Both the position numbers and the translations under genes were made by a program. The notes under the pieces are model-generated. The model ran no database searches, was not told the DNA's origin, and was given only the letters and a program-made list of their open reading frames with translations. Source: Tolypothrix sp. PCC 7910 (lineage in GTDB: Bacteria; Cyanobacteriota; Cyanobacteriia; Cyanobacteriales; Nostocaceae). Taken from it: a stretch of DNA of 64,000 nucleotides. Where the stretch lies: assembly GCF_011769525.1 (NCBI RefSeq), contig NZ_CP050440.1, positions 1,179,501 through 1,243,500 on the forward strand. Direction: 5' to 3'. Within the stretch, counting starts at the first letter, position 1, and the number at the start of each line of letters is the position of its first letter. Positions 1-10,120 of the stretch are shown here, in pieces.

Positions 1-530
1 TCTACTTGATGGTGAACGCTGTCTTTAACTATTGTTTCTAACTGAGCAATTTTATCTGGTGGTAAAGCAATTTCCGCAGCATTCAAACCGTCTTTTATCT
101 GCCACGATAAATTCCAGCGTTGTTGCAGTTGATGTACAGATAAATCTGCTTCAGCCGCAATCACAACTGCAACATTTGCCCCTTCTTGAATCCCTGCATC
201 TTTCAACGCCCCATCTGCCACTGTTAGCAGTAACAGTTGTTGAGGGTTGAGTTGTTCTACTTCATTGGGAGGGATTTTATAAGTTAAAGTATCGATGGCA
301 AAATCTTGGATATATCCGCCTACTGGTGCTTTACCATCGGGTAATCCGTATTCTTTAAGTAAATCGGCTTTCTCGTCTATGCCATACCATCTTTGAGAAG
401 GTAGGGGAATAAAATGCTGTTTGCCGTCATAAATACTACGTTCAAAAGCATCTAAATCTTGACATTCACCAAAAAAGGCATCCATGCCGACAATAGCAAT
501 TTTGCCTGATTGTATTTCTTGTTCAAACAT
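1..530 (-). CDS. hglD: HGL synthase subunit HglD, N-terminal part (partial)
   Basis: The frame is open from the ATG at 530 to the window edge (176 codons), so only the N-terminus is present. It starts with a ketosynthase-like entry segment (KIAIVGMDAFFGE about residue 10, then RWYGID near 51), the usual opening of the thiolase-fold KS in PUFA/HGL-type synthases. The conserved GxGxxxF-like opening is altered. The active-site region lies outside the window. It follows hglG on the same strand after 313 bp. In Anabaena sp. PCC 7120 the order is hglE-hglF-hglG-hglD-hglC, so the fourth position suggests HglD, a condensing component for the heterocyst glycolipid aglycone. The assignment rests on order and the KS-like start; another KS/CLF subunit of the same cluster is possible. 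Confidence 0.6.
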   Translation of the reverse strand, partial: MFEQEIQSGKIAIVGMDAFFGECQDLDAFERSIYDGKQHFIPLPSQRWYGIDEKADLLKEYGLPDGKAPVGGYIQDFAIDTLTYKIPPNEVEQLNPQQLLLLTVADGALKDAGIQEGANVAVVIAAEADLSVHQLQQRWNLSWQIKDGLNAAEIALPPDKIAQLETIVKDSVHHQV

Positions 531-843
531 TGTTTATTTACGATAACTAAAGTTTGTTATTTGGGTAAGACAGAGGGCAGAATGCAGAAGGAAACATTGC
601 TAATTTTATTGTTGCTAATTGATGAACAATAAGGTTCAGTTAAAACTAAAACTTTGTTATCAAGACTAATGTTTTAATGAACCGCAAAGACGCAGAGGAT
701 GCGGAGATAAGAGAGAACCTCTTAACTGTATTGTGTTGAATTAATGGGATGATTTTTTCACAGCCAATCCTCTTTGTTTTGTTTGAAAATGTAAAATTCC
801 CTTGTTTCTTCCTTCTGCCCTCTGCCTCCTGCCTCCTGCCTTT
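531..843. other. Intergenic, hglG to hglD
   Basis: No gene is seen. It holds a dispersed cyanobacterial repeat (AACCGCAAAGACGCAGAGG near 680-698), also present between hglE and hglF, and a short run of CTGCCTCCTGCC-type repeats (about 818-842) abutting the hglG stop. No clear terminator is visible. Confidence 0.5.
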
Positions 844-2196
844 TCACTGCTTTTCCAAAATCAAATGTGAATTGGTTCCGCCAAAACCAAAAGCACTTAA
901 AGCCGCACGTTTCACAGGCGAATTATTCGGCCATTTCGTCGCTGTTCTCACAATATTGTTGCTAGAAATGACACTATTTTCCGTCCCCATCGGTTCATTA
1001 ACATTAATCGTGGCTGGAATTACACCCGCATTCATGCTATGAATAGTTTTTGCCAAACCAACCATACCAGCCGCTACTAATAAGTGACCGACATTCGATT
1101 TCGCAGAACCGATTAAAGGCGATGCTTGATGTTCACCAAAGAAAGTTTCTACAGAGTTAAATTCTGTGGTGTCTCCTAATAATGTGCCTGTCGCATGACA
1201 TTCCATGTAATCAATATCTTTCGGGCTTATTTGTGCTTCTTGATATGCCCGTTCAAAAGCAAGAATTTGTCCTTTAGAATTGGGACTTAATAAATGCTTA
1301 CCTTTACCATCATTAGAAAGTCCATTACCAGCAATAGTGGCGAGAATTTTATCACCATCTCTCACAGCGTCGCTGTAGCGTTTCAGCATTACCATCCCAA
1401 TTCCATCGGATGTAATTAAGCCGCGAGAAGACTTATCTAGAGGACGGCTGATACCATTTTCGGGATAACCTTGAATACCCGAAAATAGCATTCGTAAAAA
1501 TAGCGGATCGACACAACTCATTGCCCCTGCTAACATGACATCAGCTTTGCGCGATCGCAAATAGTAAGAGGCTAGCTTAATGGCATAAAATGATGACGAG
1601 CAAGCCGCATCTATACAAAAATGATTACCAGATAAAGCAAATGCTTGAGATACCAGGGCGGCGGGAAAGCCGGTTATCATCGCATTATACGGGGAAGCCT
1701 TCGTCTTTGTTGGTAACGCAGCCAACCGGAAATTTTCATCTTGTAAAAGTTCTGCGATCGCAGGGTTAATTGTTTGCTGGTAAATTGGTGCAAACAATTG
1801 ATTAGACTTCTTGGTGGGTAAGGATAAAGTCCCCAGAATTACCCCACATTTTGAGAGAACTTGACGATTTCCCCAATAGCCACTACTCTGAATCGCTTGT
1901 TTAGCTGCATACAGCGACCATTTCATGGAATCATCCAAACTCTCTACCAACTCCGCAGGTAAATTGTATTCGCTGGGGTCAAATGGGAAATTGCGAATAA
2001 ATCCACCTTGGAGAAAATAAATTTTTTCCGGTTTTCCCTTAATTGGATCGTAAAATATTGTGGGATCTACACCCAAATCTGCAACAGTAGTAGCTGAAGT
2101 TGCATCTTTCTCATTTGTCAGATTTTGCCAAAACTGCTCAGGATTATTGGCATCAGGAAAGAGACAAGATAACCCGATAATCGCTATTTTCTCCAC
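844..2196 (-). CDS. hglG: Beta-ketoacyl synthase, HGL synthase subunit HglG
   Basis: This is a 450-residue stand-alone ketosynthase covering one complete KS fold and little else. The catalytic triad is intact: Cys199 in DAACSSS, His in ECHATGT (about 334) and His in SAKSNVGHLL (about 370), with the GFGGTNSH signature at the C-terminus. It would catalyse decarboxylative Claisen condensation during assembly of the very-long-chain HGL aglycone. The start is GTG at 2196: an in-frame TGA lies two codons upstream, and a GAGGA ribosome-binding sequence precedes it by about 10 bases. It lies downstream of hglF on the same strand with 280 bp between. The name rests on being third after hglE-hglF; the KS call itself is firm. 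Confidence 0.8.
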   Translation of the reverse strand: MEKIAIIGLSCLFPDANNPEQFWQNLTNEKDATSATTVADLGVDPTIFYDPIKGKPEKIYFLQGGFIRNFPFDPSEYNLPAELVESLDDSMKWSLYAAKQAIQSSGYWGNRQVLSKCGVILGTLSLPTKKSNQLFAPIYQQTINPAIAELLQDENFRLAALPTKTKASPYNAMITGFPAALVSQAFALSGNHFCIDAACSSSFYAIKLASYYLRSRKADVMLAGAMSCVDPLFLRMLFSGIQGYPENGISRPLDKSSRGLITSDGIGMVMLKRYSDAVRDGDKILATIAGNGLSNDGKGKHLLSPNSKGQILAFERAYQEAQISPKDIDYMECHATGTLLGDTTEFNSVETFFGEHQASPLIGSAKSNVGHLLVAAGMVGLAKTIHSMNAGVIPATINVNEPMGTENSVISSNNIVRTATKWPNNSPVKRAALSAFGFGGTNSHLILEKQ

Positions 2197-2476
2197 TGCT
2201 CATGTCCTCATTGGGATATTAAACAAAAGGGGGATATGCTCGCTATTTTTAAATATTCTCCCCTTGGCTTTATGGGCGGTTTGTTAAAAAAATAACTTTC
2301 ACAAATTAAATAGGAAAGCTAGATAACAACCGCATAAATTGGATTCCCAGAGATGGCAAGATTTACGCCGTTCAACAAGCTAAATCAAATGGCAGTTATA
2401 GCATTTCAGAATTGATTATAATACATCTAAATTTGTATTTCATCAATAAAGAAATGCTATAAATATCACGAATTCA

Positions 2477-4210
2477 TTACTTAGCTTGCAGCAAACTCAT
2501 CGGCGCAACCACAGCCTTTGCTCCCAGGATGCGTGAGTATAATTTACCTGCGCGATCGTGCAAAATAAAATCGGCAGTTAAACCAGTAGCTTTTTTCTCC
2601 TTAATATCACAAGAAACATAAAATATTTCATCAACTGGTATTGCTCTATACTGCTCAGAAGTTGTTAACTGTCCAGGTAAGCAAACTTCATTATGATAAT
2701 GACTTAACCATACCCATAAAGGTTGGGTACTCAAGTCAGTAGCATAAGGATTGTGCCAATGAATTGGGAATTGTCCTTGTTGTTGGGGAGTGATTTGTGC
2801 CCAATAGCATTCTGTAGTAATTTTTTCGGGGCTAATATTTAAAACCCTTTGGATTTCTTGAAAACATGGGCCATGAAATAGTGTTGATGGGCCATTTTGA
2901 TAGAAATCTTTACCCCTAGCGGTAATGATGCCATCTTCTGTCAAATTCACTGCATCATATATAGGTGCATCAGGTAATTCTCGCACCAGTTTAATAGTAG
3001 AAGTGAAATGATAGTGAGTTTTACCAGCGGTCGTTTTACTGAAAATAGTTGTTTGGAATTCGATAAACTCACCGTCAGATTTGGCAATTTCTTTGAGTTG
3101 CAAAATATGTTCGCTTGCTACCGATTCAGTAAAGGTAATTCCCTTAAGAACTTTAAAATCTTTGCAACTGAAATATCTATAACCTGGGTAAGCTTCTTCA
3201 CAGCCATTAATCATCCATGACATTGCACAGGTAGCGGGAACTACTGGATAACCAGCAATCACATGATCCATTAAAAATGGATTGGCTGCAACTGTGATGC
3301 GACGACGGATAAAATGAGTTTTCAGTTCAGAATCTAAAGGTGCAGGTGGGGGAACCAGGGGACTACCAATTACCAGTTGCGTAGTATCGTGATGCTTGGG
3401 GTTGAGTTCTTTAACTAACATTTTGGTTCCCACTTCCACCGGGATAATATCAATTCCCCGTTCTGCAAAGGCTTTTTTCAGTTCTGGCGTTACCATTCCG
3501 CTATCCCAACCACCCCAATTAATGGCGACTACGTGACAGTTGGGGTAGTACTGTTTCATTAAGTGGGCGGATTTGTTGAGGATTTCATTTGCGATCGCAT
3601 AATCGGATTGACCAATATTGCCGTAAAATCCAGTGACGGAGGAGAACAATACTAAATGCTGGAGTTGTTCGGCGGGAACGCAATCTAACAGGTTTTCTAA
3701 TCCATGAACTTTGGCGGTGTAAACCTTTTCAAAATCCTGTTCGGTTTTCTTTTCAATTAATTTATCAGCTAAATTTCCTGCACCATGTATGATGCCAGTA
3801 ATTGGCCCCATGCGGTTAACTACAGCCGCTAGGTTTGCTTTTAATGCTTGGGTATCTGTGACATCAACGCTCAAATATTCAGCGGTTGCGCCTGTTTTTT
3901 GAATGGCGGCGAGGGTTTTTTTAATTTCCCGGCTGGAGTGAATTTTGTTATAGATTTTTTGTACACTCATGGGTGTGGGCTTCTCACCTTGAGCGAGAAG
4001 ATTTTCCATGATGCGTTTTTTTAATGCAGGTTCTTCAAAGCAATTTTGGGCGTATTCTGGTTCGGTTTCTAATAGTTCGGAACGTCCCAAAAGGATGAAT
4101 TTACAAGGTTGTTTTTTGGCGAGTTCAATTGTGCATTCGGCGGTGATACCTTTAGCGCCGCCGCTAACTAGAAAAACTGATGAGGGACGAATAGGTGTTT
4201 GTGTTGCCAT
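2477..4210 (-). CDS. hglF: KR (catalytic half)-DH protein, HGL synthase subunit HglF
   Basis: A 577-residue protein. Residues about 10-280 are the catalytic subdomain of a polyketide ketoreductase, with NADPH-binding VSGGAKGIT at the N-terminus, the catalytic Ser in LFSSVTGFYGN and Tyr in GQSDYAIANE. Residues about 300-560 form a hot-dog dehydratase with the HxxxGxxxxP active-site pattern (HVIAGYPVVP). There is no structural (non-catalytic) KR subdomain; that half is at the C-terminus of HglE upstream, so the ketoreductase appears divided between two polypeptides. Predicted role: reduce and dehydrate beta-keto intermediates during chain growth. ATG at 4210; the 333-bp gap to hglE is filled with direct repeats. 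Confidence 0.8.
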   Translation of the reverse strand: MATQTPIRPSSVFLVSGGAKGITAECTIELAKKQPCKFILLGRSELLETEPEYAQNCFEEPALKKRIMENLLAQGEKPTPMSVQKIYNKIHSSREIKKTLAAIQKTGATAEYLSVDVTDTQALKANLAAVVNRMGPITGIIHGAGNLADKLIEKKTEQDFEKVYTAKVHGLENLLDCVPAEQLQHLVLFSSVTGFYGNIGQSDYAIANEILNKSAHLMKQYYPNCHVVAINWGGWDSGMVTPELKKAFAERGIDIIPVEVGTKMLVKELNPKHHDTTQLVIGSPLVPPPAPLDSELKTHFIRRRITVAANPFLMDHVIAGYPVVPATCAMSWMINGCEEAYPGYRYFSCKDFKVLKGITFTESVASEHILQLKEIAKSDGEFIEFQTTIFSKTTAGKTHYHFTSTIKLVRELPDAPIYDAVNLTEDGIITARGKDFYQNGPSTLFHGPCFQEIQRVLNISPEKITTECYWAQITPQQQGQFPIHWHNPYATDLSTQPLWVWLSHYHNEVCLPGQLTTSEQYRAIPVDEIFYVSCDIKEKKATGLTADFILHDRAGKLYSRILGAKAVVAPMSLLQAK

Positions 4211-4543
4211 GTTTCAATTTGGGATTTTTTAACCGCCGATAAACGCTGATAATTACTGATAGTTTTTGCTCTTGTTTTCTCTTCTCTGCGCCTCTGCGTG
4301 AGAAAAAAGATTTTTAAACTAACCACGAAGACACGAAGGGCGCGAAGGAAGAAGAATTGTAGAGAGTTTTTTAGGAAGAAATTTCTTTGTGTCTTTGCGT
4401 GAGATAAAATTTTTAAACGAACCGCAGAGGACGCAGAGAACACAGAGAAAGAAGAGTTTTAGAGAGTTTTTTGTACAAGGGAGATAAAGAAGTAATTTTT
4501 ATTCTTCCTCATCCCCCTCATCTACCTCATCTCCCTCATTTTC
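4211..4543. repeat. Two direct repeats in the hglE-hglF gap
   Basis: No gene is seen. Two diverged copies of one segment of about 86 bp lie in direct orientation at about 4291-4376 and 4389-4474. Each begins with a TTTGCGTGAGA/CTGCGTGAGA block followed by TTTTTAAAC, an AACCACGAAGACACGAAG or AACCGCAGAGGACGCAGAG block, and a TAGAGAGTTTTTT end. A short CATC-CCCCTCATCTAC tandem run follows at about 4509-4543, touching the hglE stop. Confidence 0.6.
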
Positions 4544-7500
4544 CTACTTATCAGATGAAGTAACTAAGGTAACTCTTCCCTGAGCGCTGTAGCCAACTTC
4601 ACTGAGATAAAGGTTAGAGTCGTGGAGTTCAGCGATGATGTGTTGCGCTGATTGTTGAGCATCGAGAACGGGACTAATATCAACTGCTCTGGTGTATACT
4701 TTGGGCAATTCCCATCTCATTGTTTTGGTTAAACCAGCTAAACCGGCTCCGATGACCCCAAAGTTGGTGTTATGCTCAAACCCGAAGGCTCCATCTAAAC
4801 GAGCTACTGTGAGAAAACAACTGCGTCCGTAACGTGCGGCTTCGTTGAGGGATTTTTTCAAGTGTTTCGCCATGAAGAAGACGTGTTTAACGATCGCCTT
4901 TTCTTGTTCAATGTAGGGAAGTGTCTTTGTGTGACTGACTTGGAAGACTGGGTGAATATGGATGAATGCCCCAATGCTGCCGATGTTACTTGTAATAGCA
5001 GATAATTTATCTTGCAGTAGTTGTTCGCTGAAATCTACTAGGGTGATGCGGGTAACGCCTGGGGGTAAGAGTGCTTGTTGGGGAATCACCGCTTGGGGGA
5101 AGCTGAGAACTACAACTTTCCAGCCTTTATCCACTAAGGATTGCACTACCACCGAGGTGGTGAGGGAACCATCATCGGTAATTAAGGCGATGTGTCCCTC
5201 TGGTAAGTTGAAGTCTAAGTAATCGGGTTGGGGAAGGTATTTGAGTTTGATGGGTAGACGTTGAACGTTATGCTCTACATCTATTATCGGCTCGTTGTCA
5301 AACTCAAACTCATGCTTTTTTTTTTCACCTCCAGCCAGCTTCTGGAGATAATCAACTATTTGACCGATGGTGCGGAGGTCGCCGAGTTCTTCGATATTTG
5401 GTTTGGGTAAGTCGGGGTACATTTCTTGCATCGCACCCAGGATTTCTACTCGTTTGATGGAGTCGATACCTAAGTCGGCTTCCATGTCCATTTCCAGTTC
5501 CAGCATCTCTACTGGATAACCAGTTTTTTCACTGGTAATGTTGAGTAGGGTTTGACCGATGTCTGCGTAATCAGCGCTGGTTGTGCTTTCAGTTGTGGTT
5601 TCTACTTCGGGGGCGAAGGAAACTACTTCGCTGAGTGAAACTACTGGTTCAGGTGCAGTTACTACAGTTTCTACGGGGGCTACTACTGCAACTGGGGCGA
5701 CTGGTTCCGGTGCAGTGACTACGGTTGCAACTGGGGCGACTACTGGGGGAATCTCTGCAACTTCTTGTATAGGAGCAGCTACGGCTACATTACCAGCAGC
5801 GTGGTTTTGCAGATATTCTACAACTTGCCCAATGGTGCGTTTTTCGGCTAATTCTTCTAAGTTAGGTTTGGGTAGGTCGGGGTATAATTCTTGCAATCCG
5901 CCTAAGATTTCTACCCGTTTGATGGAGTCAATACCTAAGTCTGCCTCCATGTCCATGTCCATCTCTAACATTTCGATGGGGTAGCCTGTCTTTTCGCTGG
6001 TGATGGTTAACAGGTTATTACCCAACTCAGATAAATCGATGGTGCTGGATGCAGGTGCAGGTGCTGCTACAGGTGTGGGTTCGGGAATGAAAGCAACTGT
6101 TTCTGCTACAGGTGCAGGTGCGGGAATCTCAACTACAGGTTGAGGAGGAATTTCCACAACTGGAGGCGCAGGAATTTCTGCTACAGGCTCAAGCTGAGGT
6201 TCAACAATTTTGGGAGCGGAGCCATTTTTGGCTACAGGCTCAACTTTTGGCTCAACTACAGGTGCAGTAAAAGTTTCAACTATTTTGGCGGTGGGGGGAA
6301 CGGGTGCTTCGGTAACAGCTTCGCTCACGAAGGGTAATGTTACCTGAGGTAAGGTGATTTCTTCACCAGCAACCAGGTGAGAATACTCTTGCTGAATTAG
6401 TTGGAAAAAGTTTTTGGTATATGCAATTTGCTCTTGGAGATATTGCTCATGGATGCGTAGAGTGTCACCTTGTTGGGAATGAAACTGCATCATGCTACGC
6501 TCTAAGCTTTCCATGACAACTTGCTTGAGCTTGGCGGTTTCCCCAGAAGTTTTAGCTTCCGCAAGTAAAGCGTTTTGTTGTTGCATCAGTTGGAAAAATG
6601 TTTTGGCATATTCCATCTGATGATTGAGATATTGTTCGTGAACTTGTAAATTTTCGCTTTGATTGTTCTGAAATTGAGCCAGGAGATATTCTAAACTTTC
6701 TAGAACTCTTTGATAATTTACAGGTTTTTCAGGTGTTTGCATCTTTGATTCCTGGGCTGGAGTTTGTAAAAGGGTCGCAGGATTCATTTGAGGCTTGGTT
6801 TCGGGAGCATAAGCAGCGCCGTTCATGACTGGGGTAGGGGCGGTTTTCTTATGTCCGTTAGTGTGAATGGGTGTAGGACTTACAGGTTCTATGTTCACAG
6901 GTGCAGGTGCAGAGATTGCGGGGGTGATGGTAACTTCAGATATAGGTGCAGATACTGCGGGAGTAACGGTAACTTCAGATGCGGGTGCAGATACTGCGGG
7001 AGTAACGGTAACTTCAGATGCGGGTGCAGCTAGCTTAACTTTATGTCCGTTTTGCAAAGCTTGCGGGAAGGCGTTTTTGGTTTTTTCCGACACAAAATTA
7101 ATGCCGTTTAACTTCACCGTTAACGCCTTTTTCTTTTCGTTTTCGGGTGCGGGAAGTACAGGAGGTAGTTGATAAGGATCGAGATTTTGCAAATTCATCC
7201 CCACTACACGCAACTGTACAGCAGCTTCGCGCAAAGAGCGATCGCTATTCTTTTGGGTGCTGGGATTTAAGGAAATGGTCAGGTGTGGGCGATCGCCTAA
7301 AATATCTTTGACTAAGTTGCTGAGTATTCTGCGGGGGCCAAATTCTACAAAGCAGTAACCACCAGCAGCGTAGATATTCTCAATCTCCTGCTTAAACAGC
7401 ACCGAGTTGGAGAGGTGACTTTCCAGAACTTTTTGAATTGCAGGTGCTTCGTGGGGGTACTTTTGCCCAGAGACGTTGCTGAAAACTGGGAGTTGGGGAA

Positions 7501-10057
7501 TTTGGAACTTGACAGACTTAGTTGCGATCGCAAAGGATTTCTGAGCAAAAGCAATCAATGGGGTGTGGAAGGCTGCGGATACAGGTAGTAATACAGCCGC
7601 ACAACCTTTGTCATGCAATACTTGGCGAACTTTGGCGATTTCGGCGGTGGGGCCAGCTAACACCACTTGGGTAGGAGAATTGATATTAGCAATTAACACC
7701 TGAGGGTAATGTCTAACAATCGCTTCTACCTTGGCAATGTCTTCTTTGACTGCCAACATACTACCGCGATCGTGGTCTGGGTCTTCGGGAGCCGCCATTG
7801 CTTGACCACGTGCTTTCACCAGGAACAGGTAATCTTCTTCGCTTAATACACCCGCAGCCCATAAAGCTGTGAGTTCGCCAAAGCTGTGTCCGGCGACAAA
7901 ATCGGATTTGAAACCAGCTTGTTGCAGAATTTTATACAGCCCAGCACTCAATACCCCAATTGCGGGTTGAGCATATTCTGTGCGCTGTAAGGCTGCTACT
8001 TGAGCATTCTTTTCTGATTCTTCAAATGCTGGGTTGGGGAAGACAATTTCCGACAATGAGCGCAAGTTATCTTTCAGCAACAGGCTGTCCATTTTGCTGT
8101 AAAGTCGGCGCATTTGGGGGAAGTTCATCACCAATTCCCGGCCCATCTCTAAATATTGAGAACCTTGACCAGAGAACAGCGCCACAACTTTACCAGCCAA
8201 ATTCATTCCCGAAGAACGGAAATAAATACCTTGGGGATGCTCCCAAGAAATAGCTGCGCCTTTGTGCTTCAGCCAATCCAGGGTAATTTGCAATAACTTG
8301 CAAGCTTCTTGCAGATTCTCAGCGACAAAACCAACTCTCGCAGATGTTTGGGGAATTTCTTGTGCTGTAGAATCTTGCATCAACTGAGCATAATGTCTTT
8401 CGCCGTCCTTAGACTGCAAATTCGCCAAGGTTTCTTCGCACTTAGCAATTAGTTGAGCAGAAGTCCCAGCAAACAGCAGAATTTCCGCAGGTGCATTATG
8501 TAAGCGGTAAGGCTTTTCTTGTTCAGCTTCGTATTCTTCTAAAACTACGTGGTAATTCGTCCCGCCAAAGCCAAAGGAACTCACACCAGCACGTCTTGGC
8601 GCGTCACCTTCGGCGCGAATCCAAGGTCTGGTTTCGGTATTCAAATAGAATGAGGAATTTTTAATGTTGAGTTTGGGGTTTGGCTCAGTAATGTTAATTG
8701 TCGGTGGCAATATCTTGTGATGTAATGCCAAAGCAGTTTTAATTAAACTTGCTGCGCCTGCGGCTGCTTTTGTATGTCCAATTTGGGACTTCACACTACC
8801 CAGCGCAATGTGCTGCTTTTTCGAGTCATGTTCAGCAAAGAAATCGCGCAAAGAGCCGAATTCTGTGGGGTCGCCAGCCATTGTCCCTGTACCATGCGCT
8901 TCCATCAAGCCAACGGTAGCGGGAGAAAAGCCAGCATCTTCATAAGCACGTTCTAAGGCTTTGATTTGCCCTTCTTTGCGGGGAGCATAAATACTCTTGT
9001 AGCGGCCATCGCTAGAAGTACCGATACCTTTGATGACTGCATAGATTTTATCGTTGTCCCGTTCCGCATCTTCCAGACGCTTGAGGACAATCATCCCGAT
9101 ACCTTCACCCAGCATCATCCCATCGGATTTAGCATCGAAAGGTTTAACATTCTCGCTAGGAGAAACAGCCGGGGTTTTGCTGAAGGAGATATAAGCCATG
9201 ATGGTGTTGTCTGTATCTACACCACCAGTCAGCATCATGTCGCTGCGATACTCAACTAGTTCGCTAATCGCCATTTTCAAAGCGCCGAAGGAACTAGCAC
9301 AAGCTGCGTCAACTACACAGTTCATCCCGCCAAAATTCAAACGGTTGGCGATTCTCCCAGCGACAACGTTGGCTAACATCCCAGGGAATGCATTCTCATC
9401 CCACTTAACGTAAGCGCTTTTGATTTTTTCGATAATTTGGGCAGTATCTTCATCAGATAAACCACTGCTTTTCAGCGCTTTTTCCCAAACTGGATATTCT
9501 AACCTGGCGGAAAGTGGCATACCTAATTGCTTCGCCATCGCCACGCCCAGGATTACCCCCACCATTTCGCGGTTATAATCACGCGCTTCACCGTAGCCAG
9601 CATCTTCCATTGCTTCTTTCGCAACCACTAAACTTAATAGTTGCGATACGTCGGTAACTTCTAAAATGCTAGGTGGAATACCGAATTCCATCGGGTTAAA
9701 ATCAACCTCAGGAATAAACCCGCCGCGTTTGCAATAGGTTTTATCTTCCGGAGTTCTGGGGTTTGGATCGTAGTAATCTTTAACGCTCCAGTGAGTTTCT
9801 GGAACATCTGTAATACAGTCGGCCTTGCTAATAATATTGCGCCAATATTCCCGTAAATTGCGTGACTTAGGAAATAAAGATGCCATCCCAATAATGGCTA
9901 TAGGATTTTGTTGTAATTGTCTGTTAATCTTGTTAATGGAAATTGGCTTATCCGACTTCACTTTTTTCTCCTCTATAAACTTAACCAAAGTCTTTTCACA
10001 ACTGTTAATCTGGGCTTCTAAATCAGCCAAGGCAGTATCAATTGAATTAGCAGACAT
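4544..10057 (-). CDS. hglE: HGL polyketide synthase HglE (KS-AT-ACP-ACP-partial KR)
   Basis: A large iterative type-I synthase, 1837 residues from the ATG at 10057; an in-frame TTG at 10120 would add 21 residues. Order of parts: KS about 50-510 (Cys253 in DAACASS, His388 in EAHGTGT, His428 in SQIGHTK); AT about 620-930 (GQGSQY, active Ser725 in AGHSFGE); a linker with three copies of a roughly 13-residue ASEVTVTPAVSAP-like repeat; two related coiled-coil segments (HEQYLNHQMEYAKTFFQLM, then HEQYLQEQIAYTKNFFQLI); two ACPs, each with the phosphopantetheine Ser in LGIDSIKRVE; and from about 1590 the structural KR subdomain with no catalytic half. PfaA/HglE-type synthases build long acyl chains; here the expected product is the HGL aglycone. 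The divergent hgdBCA/hglT half of the locus supports HglE rather than the akinete-type homologue HglE2, though that was not tested. Confidence 0.9.
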   Translation of the reverse strand: MSANSIDTALADLEAQINSCEKTLVKFIEEKKVKSDKPISINKINRQLQQNPIAIIGMASLFPKSRNLREYWRNIISKADCITDVPETHWSVKDYYDPNPRTPEDKTYCKRGGFIPEVDFNPMEFGIPPSILEVTDVSQLLSLVVAKEAMEDAGYGEARDYNREMVGVILGVAMAKQLGMPLSARLEYPVWEKALKSSGLSDEDTAQIIEKIKSAYVKWDENAFPGMLANVVAGRIANRLNFGGMNCVVDAACASSFGALKMAISELVEYRSDMMLTGGVDTDNTIMAYISFSKTPAVSPSENVKPFDAKSDGMMLGEGIGMIVLKRLEDAERDNDKIYAVIKGIGTSSDGRYKSIYAPRKEGQIKALERAYEDAGFSPATVGLMEAHGTGTMAGDPTEFGSLRDFFAEHDSKKQHIALGSVKSQIGHTKAAAGAASLIKTALALHHKILPPTINITEPNPKLNIKNSSFYLNTETRPWIRAEGDAPRRAGVSSFGFGGTNYHVVLEEYEAEQEKPYRLHNAPAEILLFAGTSAQLIAKCEETLANLQSKDGERHYAQLMQDSTAQEIPQTSARVGFVAENLQEACKLLQITLDWLKHKGAAISWEHPQGIYFRSSGMNLAGKVVALFSGQGSQYLEMGRELVMNFPQMRRLYSKMDSLLLKDNLRSLSEIVFPNPAFEESEKNAQVAALQRTEYAQPAIGVLSAGLYKILQQAGFKSDFVAGHSFGELTALWAAGVLSEEDYLFLVKARGQAMAAPEDPDHDRGSMLAVKEDIAKVEAIVRHYPQVLIANINSPTQVVLAGPTAEIAKVRQVLHDKGCAAVLLPVSAAFHTPLIAFAQKSFAIATKSVKFQIPQLPVFSNVSGQKYPHEAPAIQKVLESHLSNSVLFKQEIENIYAAGGYCFVEFGPRRILSNLVKDILGDRPHLTISLNPSTQKNSDRSLREAAVQLRVVGMNLQNLDPYQLPPVLPAPENEKKKALTVKLNGINFVSEKTKNAFPQALQNGHKVKLAAPASEVTVTPAVSAPASEVTVTPAVSAPISEVTITPAISAPAPVNIEPVSPTPIHTNGHKKTAPTPVMNGAAYAPETKPQMNPATLLQTPAQESKMQTPEKPVNYQRVLESLEYLLAQFQNNQSENLQVHEQYLNHQMEYAKTFFQLMQQQNALLAEAKTSGETAKLKQVVMESLERSMMQFHSQQGDTLRIHEQYLQEQIAYTKNFFQLIQQEYSHLVAGEEITLPQVTLPFVSEAVTEAPVPPTAKIVETFTAPVVEPKVEPVAKNGSAPKIVEPQLEPVAEIPAPPVVEIPPQPVVEIPAPAPVAETVAFIPEPTPVAAPAPASSTIDLSELGNNLLTITSEKTGYPIEMLEMDMDMEADLGIDSIKRVEILGGLQELYPDLPKPNLEELAEKRTIGQVVEYLQNHAAGNVAVAAPIQEVAEIPPVVAPVATVVTAPEPVAPVAVVAPVETVVTAPEPVVSLSEVVSFAPEVETTTESTTSADYADIGQTLLNITSEKTGYPVEMLELEMDMEADLGIDSIKRVEILGAMQEMYPDLPKPNIEELGDLRTIGQIVDYLQKLAGGEKKKHEFEFDNEPIIDVEHNVQRLPIKLKYLPQPDYLDFNLPEGHIALITDDGSLTTSVVVQSLVDKGWKVVVLSFPQAVIPQQALLPPGVTRITLVDFSEQLLQDKLSAITSNIGSIGAFIHIHPVFQVSHTKTLPYIEQEKAIVKHVFFMAKHLKKSLNEAARYGRSCFLTVARLDGAFGFEHNTNFGVIGAGLAGLTKTMRWELPKVYTRAVDISPVLDAQQSAQHIIAELHDSNLYLSEVGYSAQGRVTLVTSSDK

Positions 10058-10120
10058 AGGACATAACGAATCTGAAGGACTTTGAATTGCAAAGCCACAG
10101 AAATTTCTGTTGCTGTACAA

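Noticed and set aside
6788-7172. Plus-strand ORFs with Gly/Cys-rich or Thr/Ala-rich repeats inside hglE
   Set aside because: They are antisense shadows of the repetitive Pro/Ala/Val linker of HglE.
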